Assembly: GCF_009711445.1 (NCBI RefSeq)
Contig: NZ_SMMC01000194.1
Location: 1-36,663, forward strand
Source of the DNA: Curvivirga aplysinae
GTDB taxonomy: Bacteria; Pseudomonadota; Alphaproteobacteria; UBA8366; Aestuariispiraceae
DNA: 36,663 nucleotides
Reading direction: 5' to 3'
Below are positions 7,599 through 17,632 of the stretch, in pieces. Both the position numbers and the translations under genes were made by a program. Under the pieces are notes generated by a model, which saw only the letters and a list, made by a program, of their open reading frames with translations, had not been told where the DNA came from and made no database searches. Each line of letters starts with the position of its first letter. The first letter of the stretch is position 1.

Positions 7599-9365
7599 AT
7601 GTGCGGTATTGCTGGAATTATGATGCGTGATGGCTCTACGCCAAATACCGACATCTTAGATAAACTTGCAAATGCAATCTCTCATCGAGGTCCAGATGGT
7701 CAAGGCTGCCATATATCTGGGACTATTGGACTAATCCAAACTAGGTTAGCAATTATTGACCTCAGTACTGGTGACCAACCTTTATATGATAAAGATGGTA
7801 GTGGTAGTGTATTAATTGGGAACGGAGAGATATACAATTACCTAGAGTTAAGAAATGAACTAGGGCGAGAGAAATTTTCAACTAATTCCGATTGTGAGGT
7901 CCCACTTCAAACCTATCTAAGAGATGGTGTGACTTATGCTGATAAATTACGCGGTATGTATGCACTTGCAATTCATGATCCGAATGAAAATAAATTAGTC
8001 ATTACGCGTGACCCTTTTGGTATTAAACCGCTATATTACGTTGAACAAGAAAACTATTTTGCATTTGCATCTGAAGCACAAGCGCTAATCAATGCAGATC
8101 TAGTTGTTCCAATTGTCAGTGACCGAAAACAGCAAGAATTACTTCAATTGCAATTCACATGCGGCCAAAACACAATATATGAGAATATCAAACGTGTCTG
8201 GCCAGGGGAAACGATCATTATTCAGGCAGGTCGTATTGTTGAAAGGCATTTACGTCCAGCTTTACCGCAAAGAAAGCCTCAAACAATAACGGAAAAAGAC
8301 GCGCTCTCTAAGTTAGATGAAATTCTCCATACAACAATAGATATTCATCAGCGTTCAGATGTACCTTATGGGCTATTCCTATCAGGTGGTATTGATTCTA
8401 CAATTTTGCTCTCATTAATGGCGGAATTAAATGATAAGCCAGTGGTTGCTTACACTGCGGGCTTTTCTGATACGCAAGTGCATGATGAAAGAGATCACGC
8501 ACGCATGTTAGCTTCAGTTACCGGCGCAGATCACCATGAGATAAATTTCGGCGAAGAAGATTTTTGGCTAACCCTTCCCCAAATTGCCGCATCGATGGAT
8601 GATCCAGCCGCGGATTATGCAATTTTGCCTACATGGAAATTGGCAAAGGCAGCTGCACAAGATCTAAAAGTCGTCCTATCAGGTGAAGGCGGAGATGAAC
8701 TTTTCGCCGGTTATGGTAGATATCGCAGCGTTATGCGCCCATGGTGGTTAGGTGGGCGAAATGTACGTCATCGTGGTATTTTTGACAATATGAACATCTT
8801 GCATGATAACTCTACAAGCTGGCGTGATCGTATTACTAGCCACGAAGCGGTATCTACAAATTCAGGCTGTAACAAGTTACAAACAGCTCAAGCTGTCGAT
8901 TGTGCAGACTGGCTACCAAATGATCTGCTTACCAAGCTTGACCGATGTCTGATGGCACATGGCTTAGAAGGGCGCACTCCATTTCTGGACCCTGTTGTCG
9001 CAGAGTTTGCCTATCTGTTGCCTGACAAATTGAAGGTAAAAGGCCGCTTAGGTAAATGGCTATTACGTAGCTGGCTAGAAAAACGTATGCCAGAAGCAAA
9101 ACCCTTCGACAAGAAACGAGGTTTCACAGTACCTGTGGGTGAATGGATTTTAAATAGAGGTAAAATTCTTGGTGGTCTCGTTGCAAAACAAGAATCCATC
9201 AAGGAAATTGCTGATGTAAGTGCTGTAGAAAAGCTATTCATCACCGAAGGTAAAAGAGAAGCTTTCGCAGCTTGGTCCCTACTCTTTTATGCTTTATGGC
9301 ATAAGGCAAATATTGAACAAATAAATCCTAATAATAAAAATATATTCGACGCATTAGAAGGATAA
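7599..9365 (+). CDS. asnB: Asparagine synthase (glutamine-hydrolysing)
   Basis: A 588-residue AsnB. The initiator Met precedes the nucleophile Cys2 (MCGIAGIM), giving an N-terminal Ntn glutaminase domain (RGPD, GNGEIYN, DPFGIKPLYY). The C-terminal ATP-pyrophosphatase domain has the PP-loop LSGGIDST and the VVLSGEGGDELFAGYGRY block. It converts aspartate, glutamine and ATP to asparagine. A good AAGGA lies 11 bases before the ATG. Its place between glycosyltransferases and pyrC, with nearly no spacing, raises the alternative that it amidates a sugar or other surface component. AsnB homologues are common in polysaccharide loci, but every canonical motif I can check is present, so asparagine synthesis is the simplest call. 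Confidence 0.93.
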   Translation: MCGIAGIMMRDGSTPNTDILDKLANAISHRGPDGQGCHISGTIGLIQTRLAIIDLSTGDQPLYDKDGSGSVLIGNGEIYNYLELRNELGREKFSTNSDCEVPLQTYLRDGVTYADKLRGMYALAIHDPNENKLVITRDPFGIKPLYYVEQENYFAFASEAQALINADLVVPIVSDRKQQELLQLQFTCGQNTIYENIKRVWPGETIIIQAGRIVERHLRPALPQRKPQTITEKDALSKLDEILHTTIDIHQRSDVPYGLFLSGGIDSTILLSLMAELNDKPVVAYTAGFSDTQVHDERDHARMLASVTGADHHEINFGEEDFWLTLPQIAASMDDPAADYAILPTWKLAKAAAQDLKVVLSGEGGDELFAGYGRYRSVMRPWWLGGRNVRHRGIFDNMNILHDNSTSWRDRITSHEAVSTNSGCNKLQTAQAVDCADWLPNDLLTKLDRCLMAHGLEGRTPFLDPVVAEFAYLLPDKLKVKGRLGKWLLRSWLEKRMPEAKPFDKKRGFTVPVGEWILNRGKILGGLVAKQESIKEIADVSAVEKLFITEGKREAFAAWSLLFYALWHKANIEQINPNNKNIFDALEG

Positions 9366-9370
9366 TGATC

Positions 9371-10405
9371 ATGGATAGCATTACCATCAAACGCCCAGAT
9401 GACTGGCATCTTCACATTCGCGACGGTAAAATGATGGAAGCAGTATTACCATATACTGCTAGTGTATTTGGGCGCGCGATCATTATGCCTAACTTGACGC
9501 CCCCTGTAATCACTGCACAAGATGCAGTCGAGTATCATGAGCGAATTATGGCCGCTTTACCTAAGGATACTCAATTCAAACCTCTAATGACGGCTTATCT
9601 AACCGATAATACGGATCCTGATGATATCGCAAAAGGTTTTCAAGAAAACGCTTTTGTGGCCGTAAAGCTTTATCCTGCACATGCAACAACAAATTCGGCA
9701 CATGGTGTTTCAGATATCACAAAGGTAGATGCTGTTGTAAAAAGAATGTCTGAAATTGGTATGCCATTGCTTATCCATGGTGAGGTTACGCGGTCTGAAG
9801 TAGATATTTATGATCGCGAAGCTGTTTTCATTCAAGAAACATTAATGCCTCTGAAAGAGAAATACCCAGACCTGAAAGTCGTACTAGAGCATATTACTAC
9901 ATCTGAAGCAGTAGATTTTGTAAAAGCTGCTGATGACACAGTCGCGGCAACTATTACACCACAGCATATTATCATTAATAGAAGTGACATGTTTAGAGGT
10001 GGTATAAGGCCTCATCTCTACTGTCTTCCAATTGCGAAAAGAGAAAAACATCGCCTAGCGGTGCGTGAAGCTGCTGTTTCAGGGCATAAAAGCTTCTTCT
10101 TAGGAACAGATTCAGCACCCCATCCAATCGGTGCCAAAGAGAGCTCATGTGGATGTGCTGGTATTTTTAATGTACCAGCAGCGATAGAGACCTATTTGGA
10201 AGTATTTGAGGAAGAAAGAAAAATTGAGAATTTTGAAGCTTTTGCATCCCTTAATGGTCCAGCATTTTATGAGATGCCTGTGAATGAAGATAGCATCACT
10301 ATCGTAAAACAAGACTGGAACATGGAAAATGAAATCGTAATTGATGAGACAACGTCTCTTCATCCCTTTAAAGGTGGAAAAACAGTAACATGGAAAGTGC
10401 AGTAA
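9371..10405 (+). CDS. pyrC: Dihydroorotase (PyrC, homodimeric type)
   Basis: About 344 residues, matching the E. coli-type class II dihydroorotase in length. Zinc ligands are visible: HLH in DDWHLHIRDG (H13/H15), the carboxylated Lys in AVKLYPAHATTNS (about K99), His in LLIHGEV and in VLEHITT, and the catalytic Asp in LGTDSAPHP. It closes carbamoyl-aspartate to dihydroorotate in UMP synthesis. The upstream ATG at 9365 is possible, but AGGA (9359-9362) is only 2 bases from it and 8 bases from the ATG at 9371, so I prefer 9371. The asnB stop lies inside this initiation region (TAATGATCATG), implying translational coupling. Confidence 0.95.
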   Translation: MDSITIKRPDDWHLHIRDGKMMEAVLPYTASVFGRAIIMPNLTPPVITAQDAVEYHERIMAALPKDTQFKPLMTAYLTDNTDPDDIAKGFQENAFVAVKLYPAHATTNSAHGVSDITKVDAVVKRMSEIGMPLLIHGEVTRSEVDIYDREAVFIQETLMPLKEKYPDLKVVLEHITTSEAVDFVKAADDTVAATITPQHIIINRSDMFRGGIRPHLYCLPIAKREKHRLAVREAAVSGHKSFFLGTDSAPHPIGAKESSCGCAGIFNVPAAIETYLEVFEEERKIENFEAFASLNGPAFYEMPVNEDSITIVKQDWNMENEIVIDETTSLHPFKGGKTVTWKVQ

Positions 10406-10417
10406 TTATTCTGCACT
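10396..10417. terminator. Convergent-stop hairpin between pyrC and the response regulator
   Basis: AGTGCAG (10396-10402) pairs with CTGCACT (10411-10417) around an 8-base loop, and the loop starts with the pyrC TAA and also holds the opposing gene's TAA. Neither strand has a clean U-tract, so termination would be weak. It may instead protect the two 3' ends. Confidence 0.35.
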
Positions 10418-11446
10418 CAATTCTTCTGTAGCTTTTTTATCTAATTCTTGTTGTTCACGTAAGCGGCGTTTCTCGGCTTGTCGCTTTTGGAAACCGCTTA
10501 CAGCGCCCGTAATCTGACTTGAAAGTGCTTCAGCATCTGCATCAGGATTAAATGCTAATAAGATAGCATCTGATAAAGGTTTAATTAACTTAATATCCTT
10601 TTCAGAAGGATCATCAAGATCACTCAGCAATGATAAAGAAACTGTGGTTAATGTTTCACATAATTCTGAAACATGCTCATATCCAGTCCCATGTAATCGT
10701 GAAGCTGTATCAGATGCTGATCGATGAAGACGCCTAATGAAATCTTCAACTTCCTGCGTCTTTTCACCAGCGATTAACTTAGGCTGCAACATCTCAACAA
10801 CAAAAGAAATTTGAAATGCGTTCCGTTGCATTTTTAATTCATTGACCTGGTTATTTACCGACGCTATGGCGCGAGATAATTCCAAATGAGAAATTTCTTT
10901 CCCTTTTACCTTAGCCTCTAATGTATTTGGAACAACCATACTTGGAATAGAGCTGTTTCTATTTGCATCTTTTCGTCGATCTGGCCCAATATAATCACTA
11001 GTGACAATAAATTCCTTACGAGCACTAATTAGCGCTTTAATGCGATCCATAAGCCCATTTGGAGAAAATGGTTTAAGCAATATGTCATCAGCACCCGAAT
11101 CAACGATACGCCCAATCAGATGAGAATCAGCTGACCATAATGTCGCAATAATTGGAATATAAGGATTCTTACCAAGCTTACCGTATCTGATATCGCGAAT
11201 TAGTTGAATCGCATCGCCTGAACGGTCTTCCATTTCTGCATCAAGGATCAATAGATCGGGCATTTCGGACATCAGGGTTACACGCACAGGTTCAAGGCGC
11301 ATAAAATCACGCGTTTGCGTTAAACCTTCCTGTGACAAAACATTTCTTATCGTAGTTCTTATACTGGATTTATCCTCCACATATAGAACATTAACTTTAT
11401 TCAAATGTTTTTGTGCGCCGACTTTTGACAGCCCAGCCATCAACAT
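10406..11446 (-). CDS. CheY-type response regulator with an unrecognised helical C-terminal domain
   Basis: 346 residues. The receiver domain (about 17-142) has the acidic pocket in VLYVEDKSS, the phospho-acceptor Asp in LLILDAEM, the switch Thr in IIATLWS and the Lys in ILLKPF, so it should be phosphorylatable. A linker with YIGPDRRKD follows, a short motif I associate with alphaproteobacterial receiver and PilZ-type proteins. The remaining 170 residues are helical with no DNA-binding, GGDEF or EAL signature. One segment (FIRRLHRSASDTASRL) faintly resembles a degenerate Hpt helix. The end is a charged coiled-coil tail rich in Lys, Arg and Glu. No histidine kinase is adjacent. The N-terminal MLMAGLSKVGAQKHL may be partly untranslated. 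Confidence 0.8.
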   Translation of the reverse strand: MLMAGLSKVGAQKHLNKVNVLYVEDKSSIRTTIRNVLSQEGLTQTRDFMRLEPVRVTLMSEMPDLLILDAEMEDRSGDAIQLIRDIRYGKLGKNPYIPIIATLWSADSHLIGRIVDSGADDILLKPFSPNGLMDRIKALISARKEFIVTSDYIGPDRRKDANRNSSIPSMVVPNTLEAKVKGKEISHLELSRAIASVNNQVNELKMQRNAFQISFVVEMLQPKLIAGEKTQEVEDFIRRLHRSASDTASRLHGTGYEHVSELCETLTTVSLSLLSDLDDPSEKDIKLIKPLSDAILLAFNPDADAEALSSQITGAVSGFQKRQAEKRRLREQQELDKKATEELSAE

Positions 11447-11562
11447 CCTCCAAAAGGGCTAAACTCAATTTTATAAGCAAAATAAAATGTTTAGCTACTT
11501 TGCATACTTATTTTTATATAGGAGTTTCTTTTACCTCGCCACCTATTTTTTAGTGGCAAAAG

Positions 11563-11590
11563 AAAAGGCAGCATGGGCATGCTGCCTTTT
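11563..11590 (-). terminator. Rho-independent terminator of glyQ-glyS-ppdK
   Basis: A GC-rich perfect dyad (AAAAGGCAGCATG and its complement, two-base centre) is followed on the minus strand by TTTTCTTTT. It lies 22 bases beyond the ppdK stop codon. It is the strongest terminator on this side of the window. Confidence 0.88.
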
Positions 11591-11612
11591 CCACAGATAA
11601 TCCAATGAAGAT

Positions 11613-14275
11613 TTATCCTTTATTTATAACCGCTTGAGCAGCAGCTAATCTCGCAATCGGCACACGGAAAGGTGAACAAGACACATATTCCAAACCTACT
11701 TCCTCACAGAATTCAATAGAAGCAGGATCACCACCATGTTCACCACAGATGCCAAGCTTAATATTTGGACGTGTAGAACGTCCGCGCTCAGCCGCAATCT
11801 CAATTAACTCCCCAACACCTTCTTGGTCCAAGGTCGCAAATGGATCAGCTTTTAAAATACCACGTTGTTCATAAGACCCTAAGAAACCTGCCGCATCATC
11901 ACGAGACAAGCCATAAGTAGTTTGTGTAAGGTCATTGGTACCAAAAGAGAAGAAAGCAGCTTCTTCAGCGATTTGTGCAGCACGCAATGCGGCACGTGGC
12001 AATTCAATCATGGTACCTACAACATAATTAGGTTTCACACCTTTTTCGGCTGCCACTTCTTCTGCAACTCGATCAATAACTGCACGCATCAATTCGAGTT
12101 CTTTTTGGTACCAACTAATGGTACCATAATCTCGCATAATGGTGCTTCTCCCGTTTCTTGTTGAACTTCAATAGCAGCTTCAAGAATAGCACGCGCCTGC
12201 ATTTCACAAATTTCAGGATAGGTGTTCAATAAGCGGCAACCACGATGACCAAGCATTGGGTTAAACTCATGTAACTGAGACGCACGATGCTTAAGTTTTT
12301 CAACAGAAACACCAACTTGCTCAGCAACCTGTTCAAACTCATTTTGCTCGCGTGGTAAGAATTCATGTAAAGGCGGATCTAACAAACGAACAGTTACAGG
12401 TAAGCCCTTCATAATTTTGAATAATTCGATAAAGTCAGCTCTTTGCATTGGTAGAATTTTTGCCAATGCAGCACGACGACCATCTTCATCTTCTGCTAAA
12501 ATCATTTCACGCATGGCAACGATGCGCTCACCTTCAAAGAACATATGCTCTGTTCGGCAAAGGCCGATACCTTGTGCACCGAAATTAGCTGCGGTGCGTG
12601 CATCTTCAGGTGTTTCCGCATTTGCACGCACTTTCAGGCGACGGATGCTATCAGCCCATTCCATGACACGACCAAAGTCACCAGATAATTCAGGTTGAAC
12701 TGTTGGCACTTCACCAAGGATGATGTCACCCGTGGATCCATCAATAGTAATCCAATCCCCAGCTTTCACTTCTGTACCACGAACAGAGAATTCACCAGAT
12801 TTATAATCAACATTAATGTCACCCGCACCAGCTACACAGGGGCGCCCCATACCACGAGCCACAACAGCAGCATGAGATGTCATTCCACCACGTGTTGTTA
12901 GAATACCCTGTGCCGCATGCATACCATGGATGTCTTCCGGTGATGTTTCGATACGAACCAACATCACTTTTTGACCTTCAAGTGCACGTGCTTCCGCCTC
13001 ATCAGCTGCAAACACAACAATACCACTTGCAGCCCCCGGGCTTGCAGGCAAACCTTTTGAGATAATGTTACGTGGCGCATCTGGATCAAGGCGTGGATGA
13101 AGGATTTGATCTAGGCTTTGTGGCTCAATACGGCTCACAGCAGTCTTTGTATCAATCAACTCTTCATCAACCATATCACATGCAATTTTAATAGCCGCAT
13201 GTGCGGTACGTTTGCCCGCACGTGTTTGCAGCATATATAATTTGCCTTGTTGTACGGTAAATTCGATATCCTGCATATCTGCATAATGTTTTTCAAGAAT
13301 GATACGCACATCAGCCAATTGGTTAAATACTTCTGGCATAACTTCTTCCATCGCAGGAAGCTTGGAGCCATGTGCCTCTTTACCTGCAATTGTCAGATGC
13401 TGCGGTGTACGGATACCCGCGACAACGTCCTCACCTTGTGCGTTTACAAGATATTCACCATAGAAGATATTTTCACCTGTAGATGGATCACGTGTAAAGG
13501 CAACGCCTGTTGCACAATCATCCCCCATATTACCGAACACCATTGCTTGAATGTTAACAGCTGTACCCCATTCTTCAGGGATTTTGTTCAGTTTACGATA
13601 CACAACAGCGCGATGTGTCATCCAGCTGTTAAACACGGCACCAATTGCCCCCCAAAGCTGTTCTTTTGGATCTTGTGGGAAGCCTTTACCAAGTTCTGTT
13701 TGAACGATATTTAAGTAATCAGTTACCAAGGCTTTCAAATCATCCGCATCTAGGTCTGTATCCAGATAAACGCCTTTTTCTTCTTTTTTGATTTCCAGCT
13801 GATCCTCAAATAAATGATGATCCATATCCAAAACTACGTTGGAATACATTTGAATGAAACGACGATAACTGTCATATGCAAAGCGTGCATCGCCTGATTT
13901 CGCGGCTAGACCTTCTGCGGTAGCATCATTTAAACCAAGGTTCAAAACTGTATCCATCATACCCGGCATGGAAGCACGGGCACCAGAACGTACAGAAACC
14001 AGCAAAGGATTTGCTGGATCACCAAATTTCATATCACTTTCAGTTTCAAGCTTTGCGAGTGCCGCTTCAACTTGATCTGTCAGATCGGATGGATAATTAC
14101 GTTCGTATGCGTAATAATGTGTACAAACCTCTGTTGTTACAGTGAAACCTGGTGGCACAGGTAAACCAATATTACCCATTTCAGCAAGGTTTGCACCTTT
14201 ACCACCAAGAAGATTACGCATATCGGCTTGGCCCTCTGCCTTGCCGCTTCCGAAGCTATATACCCATTTGGTCAT
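11613..14275 (-). pseudogene. ppdK: Pyruvate, phosphate dikinase, interrupted by a single-base frameshift
   Basis: PPDK reversibly converts pyruvate, ATP and Pi to phosphoenolpyruvate, AMP and PPi. The first frame runs from 14275 to a stop at 12089 and holds the ATP-grasp domain (MTKWVYSFGSGKAEG, GGKGANLAEMG) and the phospho-His domain (GGMTSHAAVVARGMGRPCVAG). The second frame resumes at once and holds the rest of the PEP-binding domain, including the catalytic Cys in [11 protein letters not shown]. The break is at 12102-12106: the minus strand reads ACC AAA AAG AAC where one more A would give the expected [14 protein letters not shown]. Restoring one base yields about 887 residues, a normal length. 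As written, the first product lacks the catalytic Cys and would be inactive. Start at 14275: AAGGA lies 9 bases upstream. An upstream in-frame ATG (14314) would add 13 unlikely residues. Confidence 0.9.
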
Positions 14276-14342
14276 AGTCTTTGATCCTTGTTCATCCAAG
14301 AATGGCTCTTTCAAGATTTCTCTATCCAGAAGGTTAATAAAA

Positions 14343-14366
14343 AGGTTTGAATTGGTACCCCAACCT
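14343..14366 (-). terminator. Possible weak terminator or attenuator after glyS
   Basis: On the minus strand AGGTT and AACCT can pair across a loop that contains GGTACC, followed by TTTTTATTAA. The stem is only 5 bp. It lies between glyS and ppdK and might let ppdK be expressed separately from the tRNA synthetase genes. Confidence 0.3.
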
Positions 14367-14382
14367 ATTTTTGCGTATCGAG

Positions 14383-16596
14383 TTATCCCTCGATTTGTCC
14401 GAAATCAGCCACCTGCCCCATTACAGAACGAATATGGGAAAGCAGTTTCAATCGGTTTTCACGAACTGATGCGTCATCCGCATTCACGGTAACGTCATCA
14501 AAGAATTTATCTAAAGGCGTACGAAGCTTTGCCAGACCAGACATTGCATCTTCAAACGCCTCATTACCTAAAGCTTTAGAAACAGCAGCTTCAGCAATAT
14601 TTAATGCTTCTGCCAAATCTTTTTCTTCAGCTTGGGATAGCAAGTCAGCATCAACCGCCCCATCATAGGAACGATCATCTTTCTTTTCTTCCGCACGTAA
14701 AATATTAGCGGCTCGCTTATTCGCTGCCAGCAAGTTTGCGCCATCATCTGTTTTCAGGAAGTCACCCAAAGCTGAAACACGATCTAAAACACGCACAAGA
14801 TCATCTTCACCTTCAAGTGCAAAGACTGCCGCGATATGATCATGCGGTACACCATCCGCTTTTAAATGCACTTTCAGACGGTCTACCATGAAGGATATTA
14901 GATCAAATACTTTAACGACCATCTCATCAAAAACTTCATCTTTATCGTCAAATATAGAATTTATCTTATCCATCCAACCATCTGATAACTTTTGAAGGTC
15001 AAAACCACGTTCTTCAAGGTCAGCAAATTCAACAAAATACTCCGAAGCTTCGTTATTTCTTTGCTCTAATGCATTTTTTAAAATAGCTCCAAGCAAAATC
15101 TCAAGTAATGATAATCGTAATTTGTTTTCTATTATCAAACGGATAACGCCAAGCGCAGCACGTCGTAAAGCAAATGGATCTTTGGAACCTGTTGGTTTTT
15201 CATCAATCAACCAAAAGCCAGCCAAGACATCAATTTTCTCAGCTAATGCAACAGCAACAGAAGTTGGTGCCGTTGGACAGTCATCACTAGGTCCAGCCGG
15301 GGAATAATGGTCTGCGATAGCATCTGCAACGGCAGCATCTTCACCTTGCTTTAAAGCGTAATAACGCCCCATGGTCCCTTGAACTTCTGGGAATTCAAAT
15401 ACCATATCCGATACAAGATCAGCCTTTGATAGTTCAGCCGCTCGACGCGCCTTGGATTTATCAGCACTGGGTATGCTATCACATAACAACTCAGCAAGAT
15501 CAGCCATACGAGACACACGTTGCGCAACCGTACCTAGCTTCGCATGGAATACAACTTTCTCAAGCTTCGGCAGGTTGTCTTCAAGTTTATGCTTTAAATC
15601 TTGATCCCAGAAGAATTTGGCATCAGCCAAACGGGCACGTAAAACGCGTTCGTTACCATTGATGATCGCCGCACCGCCATCATTCGCCGTAATATTTGCG
15701 ACAAGTGCAAAACGACGTGACATGGAAGCGTCAGCATCTTCCAAGGTGAAATATTTCTGATTGGCACGCATAGAGGATGTTAATACCTCACGCGGGACTT
15801 CCATAAATTCTTCATCAATATCGCCAAGCAATACAACCGGCCATTCAACAAGCCCTGCAACCTCGGTTAAAAGCGAAGGATCATCCTTAACTTTCAAGCC
15901 TTCTTTGGCGCAAGTCTCTTCCAATTGTTTCGCAATAATTTCTTTGCGTTCTTCATGACTTACGATTACGGATTTATCACGTAGACCAGAAACATATTCA
16001 TCTGCATTTGTGAAAGTGACCGTACCTTCGGACAAGAAACGATGGCCTTCTGTCACATTACCAAATGCAATCTCGCCACCATTCATATCAATTGAACCAG
16101 CAAGAACTTGCCCATTAAACACAGCATTTACACGACGCAATGGACGTACCCAACGTTGGCCTAAACGTGCAAAACGCATAGATTTGGACCAAGGCATTTT
16201 TGCAACTGCATCTTGTACGATGGAAACTAGCATATCTGCTGTCGGTAGGCCTTTACGTTCAATCACAGCAAACCAAACAGCACCTTTTGGTGTTTCGCGT
16301 TGTTCGCATTGATCGATACTCTCAAGGCCGGCACCGCGTAAGAAACCAGCAATTGCCTGCTCTGGTGCGCCAACTTTTGGTCCTTTACGCTCATCTTTCA
16401 CATCTGGTTGTTTTTCCGGTAAGCCATCAACAACCAAAGTTAAACGACGTGGACCGCAATATTTTGTCACAGCAGAAAATTCTAGATTTTCGGCCTTTAG
16501 ACGATCGCAGACAATCTTTTCCAAAGAATCAACAGCAGGTAATTGCATGCCAGCTGGAATTTCTTCACAGAACAACTCAAGGATAAGCTCAGCCAT
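14383..16596 (-). CDS. glyS: Glycyl-tRNA synthetase beta subunit
   Basis: A 737-residue beta chain of the bacterial alpha2-beta2 glycyl-tRNA synthetase, slightly longer than the usual 690 or so. The N-terminus MAELILELFCEEIPAGM is diagnostic. Other family blocks are KMPWSKSMRFARLGQRWVRPLRR, SSMRANQKYFTL and ALAEKIDVLAGFWLIDEKPTGSKDPFALRR. The C-terminal helical region carries the tRNA-anticodon-binding DALR-like segment (residues about 600-700). An AGGGAG ribosome binding site precedes the ATG. It follows glyQ after 18 bases, as expected for two subunits made together. Confidence 0.96.
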   Translation of the reverse strand: MAELILELFCEEIPAGMQLPAVDSLEKIVCDRLKAENLEFSAVTKYCGPRRLTLVVDGLPEKQPDVKDERKGPKVGAPEQAIAGFLRGAGLESIDQCEQRETPKGAVWFAVIERKGLPTADMLVSIVQDAVAKMPWSKSMRFARLGQRWVRPLRRVNAVFNGQVLAGSIDMNGGEIAFGNVTEGHRFLSEGTVTFTNADEYVSGLRDKSVIVSHEERKEIIAKQLEETCAKEGLKVKDDPSLLTEVAGLVEWPVVLLGDIDEEFMEVPREVLTSSMRANQKYFTLEDADASMSRRFALVANITANDGGAAIINGNERVLRARLADAKFFWDQDLKHKLEDNLPKLEKVVFHAKLGTVAQRVSRMADLAELLCDSIPSADKSKARRAAELSKADLVSDMVFEFPEVQGTMGRYYALKQGEDAAVADAIADHYSPAGPSDDCPTAPTSVAVALAEKIDVLAGFWLIDEKPTGSKDPFALRRAALGVIRLIIENKLRLSLLEILLGAILKNALEQRNNEASEYFVEFADLEERGFDLQKLSDGWMDKINSIFDDKDEVFDEMVVKVFDLISFMVDRLKVHLKADGVPHDHIAAVFALEGEDDLVRVLDRVSALGDFLKTDDGANLLAANKRAANILRAEEKKDDRSYDGAVDADLLSQAEEKDLAEALNIAEAAVSKALGNEAFEDAMSGLAKLRTPLDKFFDDVTVNADDASVRENRLKLLSHIRSVMGQVADFGQIEG

Positions 16597-16614
16597 TTTC
16601 TCTACTCCCTACCC

Positions 16615-17502
16615 TTATGCCGCATCTTCTGGATATTCACCGATCGACTTCAAATAAGCCCCGGCACATGCTTTCGCCAAATTACGTACACGACCAATAT
16701 AAGCCTGACGTTCGGTCACAGAGATCACACCGCGTGCATCAAGTAAATTGAACAAATGGGACGCTTTTAAGCAGTGATCATACGCAGGTAATGCAACACC
16801 ACCATCAACGAGACGTTGGCATTCTTTTTCAGAATCTTCAAAATGGCGGAAAAGCATCTCTGTATCTGCCAATTCAAAGTTATGTTTGGAATATTCAACT
16901 TCCGCAGTGTGATAAACATCGCCATACGTGAAACGATCATTGAATTTCAGGTCGTATACATTATCAACGCCCTGAATATACATTGCCAAACGTTCTAAAC
17001 CATATGTCAATTCAGTCGAAACGGGATTACAGTCGAAACCTCCAACTTGTTGGAAATATGTGAACTGGCTTACTTCCATACCATCACACCAGATTTCCCA
17101 GCCTAAGCCCCACGCGCCAAGTGTCGGGCTTTCCCAATCATCTTCGACAAAACGGATATCATGTTTCTTGGTATCAATACCGATCGCCTCTAGACTACCA
17201 AGATACAATTCCTGTGAATTGGAAGGCGAAGGTTTCATCAACACCTGATATTGATAATAATGTTGTAGACGGTTTGGATTTTCACCGTAACGACCATCCG
17301 TCGGGCGTCGGCTTGGCTGTACATAAGCAGCCATCCATTCCTTGGAACCCAGTGAACGTAATGTTGTCGCCCAGTGGAATGTACCCGCGCCAACTTCCAT
17401 GTCATATGGTTGAAGAATCACACAGCCCTGAGCGGACCAATAATTATGAAGTTTCAAGATAATGGATTGAAAACTGTTATCTGTAGCAGCTGGAGAAGAC
17501 AT
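16615..17502 (-). CDS. glyQ: Glycyl-tRNA synthetase alpha subunit
   Basis: The catalytic alpha chain of the class II enzyme that charges tRNA-Gly. Characteristic segments are [92 protein letters not shown] and [16 protein letters not shown]. The open frame extends 32 codons further upstream, but those residues are basic and unlike the family. Starting at the ATG at 17502 ([11 protein letters not shown]) gives 295 residues, the usual size. Its ribosome binding site is weak (AGAAG). Confidence 0.96.
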   Translation of the reverse strand: MSSPAATDNSFQSIILKLHNYWSAQGCVILQPYDMEVGAGTFHWATTLRSLGSKEWMAAYVQPSRRPTDGRYGENPNRLQHYYQYQVLMKPSPSNSQELYLGSLEAIGIDTKKHDIRFVEDDWESPTLGAWGLGWEIWCDGMEVSQFTYFQQVGGFDCNPVSTELTYGLERLAMYIQGVDNVYDLKFNDRFTYGDVYHTAEVEYSKHNFELADTEMLFRHFEDSEKECQRLVDGGVALPAYDHCLKASHLFNLLDARGVISVTERQAYIGRVRNLAKACAGAYLKSIGEYPEDAA

Positions 17503-17632
17503 GAGACTTCTACGCCTTTCGCCTGATTTGAGTATTGTGAATTCACTTGGAAATCTTGCAAAAAAATCAACGCGTAATTTCCGCGGCGCAACATACAAAC
17601 TGTTACGCCACGGGTCAATGAACGAATCCCCA

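Noticed and set aside
12066-12106. Programmed -1 ribosomal frameshift in ppdK
   Set aside because: The slippery run is C AAA AAG, not the efficient A AAA AAG. The downstream stem is only 6 bp and starts without the usual spacer, and PPDK is not known to use frameshifting. An indel or sequencing error is simpler.
13247-13714. 155-codon open frame on the plus strand inside ppdK
   Set aside because: It is antisense to a conserved gene, rich in Cys, His and Phe in a way typical of shadow frames, and has no ribosome binding site that I could find.
14276-14314. Upstream ATG for ppdK
   Set aside because: It adds 13 residues not seen in PPDK, and the AAGGA ribosome binding site fits the ATG at 14275.
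17503-17598. Longer glyQ start
   Set aside because: The extra 32 codons encode basic residues unlike GlyQ, and the ATG at 17502 gives the standard length.
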